Shown here: piece after piece, positions 29,401 to 40,757 of the stretch
Numbering within the stretch: the first letter of the stretch is position 1
Layout: each line of letters opens with the position of its first letter
Assembly (NCBI GenBank): GCA_022414725.1
Contig: CM039466.1
Span: 17,324,786-17,388,785, forward strand
From: Microglena sp. YARC
Taxonomy: Eukaryota > Chlorophyta > Chlorophyceae > Chlamydomonadales > Chlamydomonadaceae
Direction: 5' to 3'
Length of the DNA: 64,000 bases
The notes under the pieces: model-generated
Told to the model about the DNA's origin: nothing
The model's input: the letters and a program-made list of their open reading frames with translations, nothing else
The model's database searches: none
Made by a program: the position numbers and the translations under genes

Positions 29401-31000
29401 GCTAATTATAGCTGAGTGCCCCAGGGGATTGTTTCGTCCATTGTGATGCTTACATGTTTCGCCTCCAATTTTTGACGACAATTCTGCTCACAAACCTATG
29501 TATGCGCACATGTTTAAGTGGTTCAAATTTGAAATGTTACCTTAAAACACCCTCAAATCAAATTGTTAACCGTTAATTGTACTAATTTGGCCCAACCTGA
29601 GCTCCTTTTCGTGAATTGCGATGCTCACATGTGCCCTGGTCAGATTTTGTCCGGTATGAATAAGTCTTATAATTCATCAAAAATATAGAATGTTCAACTT
29701 TTTTGATGTTTTTCATAAAACCTGAAAAATTGGTTTGTGACACACGGACTAACGGACGGACATTTTAGTGGGGCTAATCCCTCTTCAAATAAAGGGCGCC
29801 TGGAGGCGCGTCCCGAATGAAAATGTCTGATATTTGGGATATCTTATATAATGTTTCGTTTTTTTGTGATTTGAAGTGAAACCTGAAAAAGTAGTTTGTG
29901 ACGGACGGACGGACACACACACACACACACAGTTTTGACAGGCTAATCCCTCAATCAAAAATAATTTTTTTCATTCGGGTATAAAGGGCGCCTGGAGGCG
30001 CGTCCCGAATGAAAATGTTTAAAATAATATGAATTACGTTTAACAAATTATTGTATGATTTTATTATTGTATAATTGTATAATTAATTAAATAAATTGTA
30101 TTAATTAATGAATTATATGATTAAACTGATTTGATCAAATTCTGTTAAATTTATTGATTAATTTAAAAGTATTAATAAATTAATAACATCATTAGTTAAA
30201 TTATATTAAATTAATTATCAATTTAATTAATTTCATTGTATTCATTAATTAATCAATTACTTCAACTGTATTTAATTAATTTTTTATATAATCTAAATTA
30301 TGTTGTATAGACTTGAATTTAATGCATTTAATTGATTTGAATTGTATGCATTTGAATTCAATAGATTTGGATTTAATTTAATTGAATCGATGGATGTAGC
30401 TTTGTTTACTACGAAGTAACGACAATTGACATTTTGTAGGGTTGTTAAATTTGAAGCAGTATTAAACGTGTCTGGACTGTCTTGTAGATGGGATTTATTT
30501 GCAAGCACTTGATGCACACGAAATGTTACCAATTAGAGGTATGGTTGAGTTTGTTCAGTCAGCCGCATACAAGCTTGATGTGGCTTCATTCCCCACATTT
30601 ATGGCAATTCATTCGGGACCCCTAGGACACAAGCCGCTTGTTGCCTAATACAATGTCGTATTACGAAATCGCAGTGTGATATGCGTTCTGACTCGTGTTT
30701 TGCCAATGAGGTTGTTGAGTCGGCTGGACGTGTCCCTGGCGTGCATAGGATTGAACACATAGTCTAGACAGCCTGGACACGTGGCATCTGAATTATGGTC
30801 AACCGATGGCATTCAAACCACTAAGCAACTAAACCCTGAACACATTAGAAGTCACGGGCAGGACATGGGGCAAATAGTCGAGAAATAGTTGATAAGCAGA
30901 ATGCGAGAAAGTGAGAGGAGGGAAGCTGGGAGTTTCAGAAGTAGTGGAGTAAGTAGGTACTCATAGCAGAATATGCTACAAAACATTTGACAACTATTGA
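29370..31000 (+). repeat. Segmental duplication, AT-rich block copy 1
   Basis: From CCACGCACGGCCCTGAGGTG to ACATTTGACAACTATTGAG, this aligns in order with 34,985-36,465: TTGTTTCGTCCATTGTGATG, CAGCCGCATACAAGCTTGAT, GACACAAGCCGCTTGTT and TCGAGAAAT are shared. GGGCGCCTGGAGGCGCGTCC occurs twice here (about 29,792 and 29,989). No coding capacity is recognised. Confidence 0.85.
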
Positions 31001-31189
31001 GAAGGATCATGACCGCTGCAAAGCTGATATCTTTAGTCAAGCGCACTCTAACTACGAGCCAAATGTTTGGGTGCAGAGTTTGCCGGTATCAGCAGCACAG
31101 ATGGAGAGAGACAAACTAATGTACAAAGAGACAGGTGGAACCCAAGAGGGGCATCAGAGGCCTAAGCATACATATTCTATACCACACCG

Positions 31190-34050
31190 CACATACACAC
31201 ACATGTGGCTATCCATGCACAGCCACTTAGCACTGTGCACGCACATTCACACACATATGGCTATCCATTCACTGCCACACAGCACTGTGCACGCACATAC
31301 ACACATAGCTGGCTATCCATGCACTGCCACACAGCACTGTGCATGCACATACACACACATGTGGCTATCCATGCACAGCAACACAGCACTGCGCACGCAC
31401 ATACACACACATCTGGCTATCAGTGCATTACCACACAGCACTATGCACGCACATACACACAAATCTGGCCATCCATGCACTACATCACAGCACTGTGCAC
31501 ACACATACACACACCTCTGGCTATCCATGCACTACAAGATAACCACATGCAAACACAAACACATTCAGCCAATCAAGCATGCACACACAAAACAACTGGC
31601 TACACATACATTGTCGCACAGCCATGTGCTAGTACATACACACACATCTGGCTATCCATGCACTACAAGACAACCCCATGCAAACATGAACACACTCAAA
31701 TACAAACACATGCACGCACAAAACAATTTGCTATCCAACCACTGCCACACAGCACTATGCACGCACATACACATACATCTGGCTATCCATGCACTGCCAC
31801 ACAACACTGTGCACGCGCATACACACACATAGCTGGCTACCCATGCACTACCACACAGCACCGCGCACGCACATACACACATGTGGCTTTCCATGCACTG
31901 CCACACAGCACTGCGCACGCATAAACGCACACATCTAGCTATCCATGCACTACAACACAACCCCATGCAAACACAAACACACTCAAATACACACGCACGC
32001 ATGCACGCACCAAACAAATTGCCATCCATGCACTGCAACACAGCACTGTGCACGCACATACACACACATCTGGCTATGCATGCACTGCAACACAGCACTG
32101 TGCATGCACATACACACACATCTAGCTATACATGCACTGCAACACAGCACTGTGCACGCACACACACACACATCTGGCTATCCATGCACCAGAAGACAAC
32201 CACATGCAAACACAAACACATTCAGCCACTCAAGCATGCACACACAAAACAACTGGCTACACATACATTGCCGCACGGCCATGTTTTTAGAACGTACACA
32301 CACATCTGGCTATCCATGCACTACAAGACAACCCCATGCAAACATAAACACACTCAAATACAAACACATGCACGCACAAAACAATTTGCTATCCATGCAT
32401 TGCCACACAGCACTGTGCACACACTTACACACACATGTGGCTATCCATGCACTGCCACACAACACTGTGCACGCACATACACACACATAGATGGCTATCC
32501 ATGCACTACCAAACAGCACTGCGCACGCACATACACACACATTTGGCTATCGATACACTGCCACACAGCACTGCGCACGCACATGCACACACATGTGGCT
32601 ATACATGCACTGCCACACAGCACCGCGTAAGTACTTACACACACATCTGGCTATCCATGCATTGCCACACAGCACTGTGCACGTACATACACACACATCT
32701 GGCAAACCATGCACTACAAGACAACCACTTGCAAACACAAACACATTCAGCCAATCAAGCATGCACACACAAAACAACTGGCTTCACATACACTGCCGCA
32801 CAGCCATGTGCTAGTACATTCGCACACATCTGGCTATCCATGCACTACACGACAGCCCCATGCAAACATGAACACACTCAAATACACACGCATGCACGCA
32901 CAAAACAAATTGCCATCCAACCACTGCCACACAGCACTGTGCACGCACATACACACACAACTGGCTATCCATGCACTGCAACACAGCACTGTGCACGCAC
33001 ATACACACACCTCTGGCTAAGCATGCACCACAAGACAACCACATGCAAACACAAACACATTCAGCCAATCAAGCATGCACACACAAAACAACTGGCTACA
33101 CAGACATTGTCGCACTGTTATGTGCTAGTACATACACACATCTGGCTGTCCATGCACTATAAGACAACCCCATGCAAACACAAACACACTCAAATACACG
33201 GATATGAAATACAAATTAATATCCATGCACTTCCAAACAGCATTGTGCACGCACATACACACACATCTGGCTATCCATGCACTACCACACAGCATTGTGC
33301 ACGCAGATACACAAACATCTGGCTATCCATGCACTGCAACACAGCACTGTGCATGCACAAATTACACATCTGGCTATCCATGCACTGCCACACAGCACTG
33401 TGCACGCACATATGCACACATCTGGCTATCCATGCAATACAAGACAAATCCATGCACACACAAACACACCCAGACACTCACGCATGCAAACACACAAACG
33501 AACAACTGGTTGCACATGCACTGCCAAACAGCACTGTTCATACCAAATACACACATCTGGCCATCCATGCACTATAAGACAACCCCAGGCACATGCACAC
33601 ACATCTGGCTACACATGCACTGCCACACAGACCTGTTTCTGTACACAGTTACACACACCTGGTCATCCATGCACTACAAGACAATCCATGGACAAACACA
33701 ACCCAATCAGACACTCACGCACACACACACCAGGCCATCCATGCAATACAAGACAACCTCATGCATACATTCACACATACCCAAACACTCACACACGCAC
33801 ACACAAGGGGCTACGCATGCACTGCCACACCGCCCTACTTACATAAACACACACCTCGCCATCCCCATGCACTAAAAGACAATCCTATTGACACAAACAA
33901 CACACTCAGGCACTCACCCACACACACTGGCTATCCATGCACTACACCATGCACTCACACACACTGGCTATCCATTCACTACCCCATGCACACACACAAA
34001 CACACTCAGACACACCTTGAACACACACATAACTGGCTATCCAACTGTAG
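31190..34050 (+). repeat. About 52-bp CA-rich satellite, array 1
   Basis: Over 50 imperfect copies of CTGGCTATCCATGCACTGCC, ACACAGCACTGTGCACGCAC, ATACACACACAT. A variant with ACAAGACAACCCCATGCAAA and CAAACACACTCAAATACA recurs, giving higher-order structure. Long ORFs rich in His and Thr are period artefacts. Confidence 0.93.
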
Positions 34051-34219
34051 CAAAACCCAAACACTACTGAAGCACGAATAAATATCACGCACTACAACAC
34101 CACATAACACGATCGCAATCATCTTCTCATTAACACCATCAGTACTAACAATCTCACCATGATCATTATCATCACTCCTACAATTAGAATCATCTATTTC
34201 ACAACCATCACTCCATACT

Positions 34220-34470
34220 ATACCAATATACCATGCATGTAGGTACACATCATACAATGCTATGCTACACCATGCCATGCCCCACTATTATACCATTGTA
34301 CTATGCATGTTGGTATAAACCATAACATGCAGTGCTATGCTGCACCAGGCCATACCATACTAATCTACCATTGTACCATGCATGTAGGTATAAACCATTC
34401 AATGTCATGCTATTCTGCACCATGCAGTACCATACCAAATTTACCATGCAGGTAGAGCAAGGGGTGGTAG
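34220..34470 (+). repeat. About 73-bp CATG-rich tandem repeat, array 1
   Basis: Units of ACCATGCATGTAGGTA, AACCAT and CTATGCTGCACCATGCC repeat about three to four times. The same repeat follows the second CA satellite. Confidence 0.8.
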
Positions 34471-34984
34471 CATGATCCTTCGCATGTTGTCTCAGCTGCA
34501 TGCGAAGCAGGGAACCGCGCGCGCTTAAATATGCGATGGGCGACTATCAGAGTTGAACTGAGGGTGGCATCAAGAATTGCGAAGAATTGGTTCAAAGACA
34601 AGTCCTAGGCGCGTGTCGAAAGCTAATAATTGAGAAACTTCAACTGAATAAGCCGTGAGGCGAGGAGGGGAAACGAGTGAAGAGCGGGTCCCTGGCGATC
34701 TTAGGCCGCCTGCCAGGGAGGGGCAGCGTATGGCGCGGTGGCGTGGTCCATTTCGCCTCGGCAATACAAATGGGGGCGGCTTGGCCCATGCGAATGATGG
34801 TACCTCCATAGTTTGCAACTCGAAAGTCGCTGGTGCTTAATTCCAAGCTCCGCAAGTGTGTGAGCTGGGTATGTTATCGTTGCGCATGTAATTGTTCATT
34901 GTGCAAGCTCGCGAGGCTGGAAACATGAACATTACGTGATTTAGAAGTACACAGTACATATCCGTAGGCCCACCCCACGCACCC
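34471..34984. other. Spacer without recognised gene
   Basis: Mixed-composition sequence. CGAAGCAGGGAACC near 34,504 recurs near 37,852 at the same place relative to the satellites. Overlapping short ORFs on both strands have no recognisable domain. Confidence 0.45.
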
Positions 34985-36465
34985 GTCCCACCCCACGCAC
35001 GGCCCTGCGGCTGAGTTGTGGGTGAAGTCCGTGCTAGTAATAGCTTAAGTGCCCTAGGGGAATGTTTCGTCCATTGTGATGCTTACATGTTTCGCCTCGA
35101 TTTTTTGACGACGATTCCATTCCCAAACCTATGTATGCGCACATGATTGGATGGTACGAATTTGGAATGGTGAAAAATGTTACCCAATAATTGTCGCTTT
35201 TGGCCCAAAAAGCACAAACCTTAGCTCCTTTTCTTGAATTGCGATGCTCATATGTGGTCTTGTGAGAAAATCTCCGGTATCAATAAGTCTTATATTTGGG
35301 ATATCTTATATAATGTTTCGTTTTTTTGTGATTTGAAGTGAAACCTGAAAAGTAGGTTGTGACGGACACACACACACACACACGGACATTTTTGACAGGC
35401 TAATCCCTCAATAAAGGGCGCCTGGAGGCGCGTCCCGAATGAAAATGTTTCAAATAATCATGAATTTAATTAAGAATTTAATTCGGATTTAATTCGGATT
35501 TAATTGCATAATTGTATTTATTATAATTGTATAAATGTTTGATTAATTAAATGAATTGAATTAATTCATTAACAACACGATTAAAATGAATGAATATTTT
35601 TTTGTTAAAGTCATTGATACTATTTAATTAATTACAGAATTAATTAAATTATATTTAATTAATTGTTACTTTAATTTAATTATATTAATTAAATTGTATT
35701 AATTCATGAATTCATTAATTAATATGTATTTAATTAATTTGGTAGAATCAAAATTGAATCGTTTGGACTTGAATTGAATGCATTTAATTGATTTGAGTTG
35801 TATTCATTTGAATTCAATATATTTGGATTTAATTGAATTGAATCGATGGATGTAGCTTTGTTTACTGTGAAGTAACGACAATTGACATTTTGTAGGGTTG
35901 TTACATTTGAAGTGGTATTAAAGGTGCCTGGACTGTCTTGTATATGGGCTTTATTTGCAAGCATCTGATGCACACAAAATGTAACCAATCAGAGGAATGG
36001 TTGATTTTGGGGAATTTGTTCGGTCAGCCGCATACAAGCTTGATGTGGCTTCATTCCAAAAATGTATGGCAATTAATTGGGGACCCCCATGACACAAGCC
36101 GCTTGTTACCTAATACAATATCGTATTACAAGATCGCAGTGTGATATGCGGTCTGAAATGTGTTTTGCCAATTAGGTTGTAGAGTCGGCTGGGCGTGTTC
36201 CTGGCGTGCGTAGGATTGAACACATAGTCTCGACAGCTTGGACACGTAGCATCTGAATTATGGTCAACCGGTGGCATTCAAACCACTAAGCAACTAAATC
36301 CTGAACACATAAGACGTCACGGGCAGGACATGGGGCAAATAGTCGAGAAATTGTTGATATGCAGAATGCGAGAAAGTGAGAGGAGAAAGGCTGGGAGTTT
36401 CAGAAGTAGTGGAGTAAGTAGGTACCCATAGCAGAATAAGCTACAAGACGTTTGACAACTTATGA
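34985..36465 (+). repeat. Segmental duplication, AT-rich block copy 2
   Basis: Aligns with 29,370-31,000, lacking the C-rich minisatellite and one GGCGCC foldback copy. It ends at GCTACAAGACGTTTGACAAC. Confidence 0.85.
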
Positions 36466-36470
36466 GCACG

Positions 36471-36512
36471 CGATGGGATGGGATGGGATGGGATGGGATG
36501 GGATGGGATGGG
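36471..36512 (+). repeat. GATGG pentanucleotide microsatellite
   Basis: Eight units of GGGAT at the junction of the AT-rich block and the CA satellite; absent from copy 1. Confidence 0.95.
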
Positions 36513-37850
36513 ATGCATACACAGACATCTAGCTATCCATGCACTGCCACACAGCACTACGCAGGCACATTCACACACACCTGGCTATCCATGCGCTGCG
36601 ACACAGCACTGTGCACGCACATACACACATAGCTGGCTATACATGCATTACCACACAGCACTTTGCATGAACATGCGCATGTGGCTACCTAGCACTGCCA
36701 CACAGCACAGCACTGCGCACGCACATACACACACATAGCTGGCTATCCATGCACTGCTACACAGCACTGTGCACGCACATACACACACATCTGGCTAACC
36801 ATGCAATACATTACCACATGAAAACACAAACACATTCAGCCACTCAAGCATGCACACACAAAACAACTGGCTACACATACTGTCGCACAGCCATGTGCAA
36901 CTGCATACTAACACATCTGGCTATCCATGCACTACATGACAACCCCATGCAAACACGAACACACTCAAATACGCATGCATACACACACAATACAAATTGC
37001 TATCCATGCACTGCCACACAGCACTGTGCACGCACATACACACACATCTGGCTATCCATGCACTTCCACACAGCACTGCGCAAGCACGTACACACACATC
37101 CGGCTACCTAGGACTGCCACACAGCACTGCACACGCACATTCACACACATAGCTGGATATACACGCACTTCCAAACAGCACTGTGCATGCACATACACAC
37201 ACATCTGGCTACCCTGCACTGCCGCGCAGCACTGTGCATGCACATACACACACATCTGGCTATTCTGGCACTGCCACACAGCACTGTGCACGCAAATTCA
37301 CGCACATATGGCTATCCATCCATGCACTACAAGACAACCCCATGCAAACACAAACACACTCAAATACACACGCATGCACACACAAAACAATTGGCTATAC
37401 ATGCACTGCCACACAGCACTGTGCACGCACATACGCACACATCTGGCTATCCAAGCACTACAAGACAACCCCATGCACACACAAACACACTCCGACACTC
37501 ACGCATGCAAACACACAAATGAACAACTGGCTGCACATGCACTGTCACACAGCATTGTTCATACCATATACACACACCTGGCCATCCATGCACTATAAGA
37601 CAACCCCAGGCACATGCACACACAAGTGGCTACACATGCACTGCCACAAAGATCTGTTTCCGTACATAGATACAGATACCTGGCCATCCATGCACTACAA
37701 GACAATCCCATCGACACACACAACCCAATCAGACACTCACCCTTACACACACCAGGCCATCCATGCACTACAAGACAACCTCATGCATACATTCACACAT
37801 ACCTAAACACTTACACACGCACACACAAGGGGCTACGCATGCACTGTCAC
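36513..37850 (+). repeat. About 52-bp CA-rich satellite, array 2
   Basis: About 25 copies of the same monomer as array 1. The end is also alike in order (CAATCAGACACTCAC, CACCAGGCCATCCATGCA, CACAAGGGGCTACGCATGCA). Confidence 0.92.
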
Positions 37851-37884
37851 CCGAAGCAGGGAACCCATCTGTCTTCCTTTCCAT

Positions 37885-38262
37885 TTAGAACGCTATGCTG
37901 CAACATGCCATACTATACCAATTTACCATGCATGTAGGTACACACCATACAATGCTATGTTACACCATTCCATACCACACCATTCTACCATTGTACAATG
38001 CATGTTGGTATAAACCATAACAAACCATGCTATGTTGCACCATGCCATACCATACTAATATACCATGCATGTATATACAAACCATACCATGCTACACCAT
38101 GCCATACCACACCATACTACCATTGTACAATTCATGCATGCATGGCATGTATAGACCATTACATGCCATGCTATGCTTCACCTTGCCATACTACACCAAT
38201 AAACCGTGCATGTAGGTACAAATCATACCATGCTGTGCTACACCATGGTCGCAAGTGTCCAA
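37885..38262 (+). repeat. CATG-rich tandem repeat, array 2
   Basis: Same monomer as 34,220-34,470 (ACCATGCATGTAGGTA, CTATGTTGCACCATGCCATA), about five copies. Confidence 0.8.
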
Positions 38263-38589
38263 TCCAACATGCTTACAACTGCACCTGGACATGTAGGTAT
38301 CAAGCCAGAGACCACAACGGTGTGGAAGGCTTTGAGCGAGGTAAGATACTGATTATAGGGAATATGTGTTGGCAAGTTGAAGTGTATATGTTGTTAATGG
38401 TTAAGCTTTCTTCACAGAGAATCACCATGGACCTTATGCTTTTTCTCTGCATCATTTTGCTTGTTTGTCCCATGCACCTTGAGCAAGCCCACAAGGTGTC
38501 CCACAATATGTCACAATACACCCACCCATACACCCCACTATGGTGCCACTAAACTGCCCTTGTCATTCACACAGCCATTCACCCACTCA
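38263..38589. other. Spacer; possible unassigned exon
   Basis: GGACATGTAG then 45 bp, then GAG|GTAAGA could be a small exon near 38,299-38,340, but no domain or phase partner was found. Confidence 0.25.
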
Positions 38590-39394
38590 TACCGTATGCG
38601 CAACATGTAATGGCAAGAATAAACATTGGCAAATGTGGTTTTTAACCTTATTTCATGGATCACAAATGTGTGGCAAAACTAATTTGGCAAAGGGTTTGGG
38701 TCTGGGACTTGCTTGGGTTTGACTTGGAAACATTTAGCAAAGCTCCAATTTGCTTTTTACATTTCCTTCTTCCATGTTTAAAAGTAGGTTGCTTGGGAAT
38801 GCTTCCGTTCCTCTTGTACATAGTCTGGAAAAGAAATGATCCAAATCAGGGCTCTGCCTAACTAACGACTGAGGAAATCTGATAACCTTGTTAGTAATGT
38901 TGGTGGTGTTTTTTGGGGGGTGTGGGGGGTGGAGGGGGGGAATGGTCCGTGCTTCACATCGTTTTTGTGAGATAGGTGTGGGTGTCCAGGATCCTCCATA
39001 TGTTGTAGTACAGGCTCGGGTCAGATCCTTGCAACGGAACGGTGGTGGGCGAATCACCCTTCGGGTCTGGGACATAGAAACGTGGCATCCGGCTAGCGTT
39101 CAAACCGCTGCCGTTCAAACCGCTGGGGGTCAAACCTGGCAGTGCGATAGGCACGACCAGCTTCGACAGGCGCGACCAGCTTCAATAGGCGCGACCAGCT
39201 CATTGTATCTCAAAATCAGTGCATGCAAGGAACGATCAAGGCGATCCGGACCAGTCGAACTGAGTTTGTTTGAATCGACTGTGTTGGACATACTTGGCAA
39301 ACGCCAGTGACCCGGGACGGGCTCACGTGCTGAAACGACGTTGGCAAATGTTCGTTTGCCAAATCATTTGCCATTACATGTTGCGCATACGGTA
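38590..39394. mobile_element. 805-bp terminal-inverted-repeat element (MITE-like)
   Basis: A perfect 27-bp inverted repeat bounds the element: it begins TACCGTATGCGCAACATG at 38,590 and ends as its exact complement at 39,394. If the outer TA is the target duplication, the termini are CCG...CGG, as in Tc1/mariner-type insertions. No longer target duplication is seen. TTGGCAAA or its complement occurs at least six times near the two ends, like subterminal transposase sites. No transposase ORF is present, so it is nonautonomous. Confidence 0.82.
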
Positions 39395-39414
39395 CTCTTT
39401 GACAGGACTGGGGT

Positions 39415-39685
39415 GGTAAGGGTTAAAAATTTATTGCACGAGGCCCAAAGTGGTGCCAATAGACTACCCTTCCCAAGGCCTACTCATGGGTGGTCTCAGA
39501 ATGTCATTTGGAGGTCTGAGTAAAAAGTTAGCAAAACACAAAATGAGGGCTCTCCCCCCCTAAACGAGGTACTCAGAATGACCTGAGAAGTAACTCAAAA
39601 TATCACCATGATACATGCCATCACAGCCCCATTCTCAGACCAAATCGATCGGCCTTACTGAAATCGTTGGGGTCTGGGCTACTCC
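39415..39685 (+). mobile_element. hAT-like nonautonomous element, copy 2 (partial)
   Basis: TTTATTGCACGAGGCCCAAA, CCAAGGCCTACTCATGGGTG, AGTAAAAAGTTAGCAAAA and AATCGATCGGCC match the reverse complement of 51,251-51,540. The right end reads GGGCTACTCCTG. Confidence 0.75.
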
Positions 39686-40139
39686 TGTATATATATATAT
39701 ATATATACAAATCAATATATGGTTTGATGGTGAGGGCATAGGCCCTGTGTCTTTATTGATTGTGAGGCCATAGGGAACCATACCACCTATATATATATCC
39801 TCCTATATATCACCTATACATATATATATATATATATATATCCTCCTATATATATATATAGGCCATAGGGAACCATACCATATATATATCCTCCTATATA
39901 TACCATATATACTATACCATATATATACCATATATACTATACCAATATCCAATACCATATACCAATACCATATACCAATATCCAATACCATATACCAATA
40001 CCAAATATACCATATACCAATACCATATATACTATACCAATATCCTCCTATATATACCATATATACTATACCCTATATATACCATATATACTATGCCATA
40101 TATATATCCTCCTATATACCACCTATATATATATATCCT

Positions 40140-40181
<42 letters not shown>

Positions 40182-40255
40182 AATCAATATATGGTTTGAT
40201 GGTGAGGGCATAGGCCCTGTATCTTTATTGATTGTGAGGCCATAGGGAACCATGT
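39686..40255 (+). repeat. TA-rich region bounded by a ~95-bp direct repeat
   Basis: ACAAATCAATATATGGTTTG then ATGGTGAGGGCATAGGCCCT occurs at about 39,708 and 40,179. Between the copies are (TA)n and ACCATATACCAATAYC repeats. Confidence 0.88.
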
Positions 40256-40472
40256 AATATGGCAGACCGCTTCCGAAGCAAGTAAGGGATCTTCTGATGT
40301 CTATCTGACGTAACTACATATATTCTAGATCTACCAAGTATGTATGTTTTTGGTGTACGTAGATCTATATAGATCTATATAGTCAGTCCAGGCATATATA
40401 TTTGCCGCAGTCTATATATGTGTGCTAGGTACGGCAAATAACAAGCATCAAAATACATGAATTCATATGTAG

Positions 40473-40757
40473 GAGAAGATGAAGGCAGCCAAGGAGGCAG
40501 AAGTCCGAGAGAGGGAGGAGAAGGAGAAGGCAGCCAAGGAGGCAGAAGTCCGAAAGAGGGAGGAGAAGGAGAAGGTAGCTAAGGAGAAGGCAGCAAAGGA
40601 GGCAGAAGTCCGAGAGAGGGAGGAGAAGGAGAAGGTAGCTAAGGAGAAGGCAGCCAAGGAGGCAGAAGTCCTAGAGAGGGAGGAGAAGGAGAAGGTAGCC
40701 AAGGAGGCGGAAGCTCGGGCAGTATTACGTGATACGCTGGAGGCTTCAACACCGGAG
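40473..40757 (+). CDS. Ankyrin gene exon 1: charged coiled coil
   Basis: Acceptor ATATGTAG, donor GAG|GTAGGG, 95 codons. Imperfect 20-25-residue repeats of EKAAKEAEVREREEKEKVAK make a highly charged helix (coiled coil or single alpha helix). The tail is AVLRDTLEASTPE. The repeats exist at DNA level too (AAGGAGGCAGAAGTCC), so copy number may vary. Confidence 0.75.

Noticed and set aside
30987..33875. His/Thr-rich ORFs up to 380 codons
   Set aside because: Low-complexity translations of the CA-rich 52-bp satellite, open in several frames on both strands.
34570..34855. Overlapping 60-82-codon ORFs
   Set aside because: No domain, no splice partners, and open on both strands in GC-richer sequence.
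40259..40281. ATGGCAGACCGC followed by GTAAGG as first exon of the ankyrin gene
   Set aside because: It would leave phase 2, but the next exon must be entered in phase 0; joining them gives a stop.
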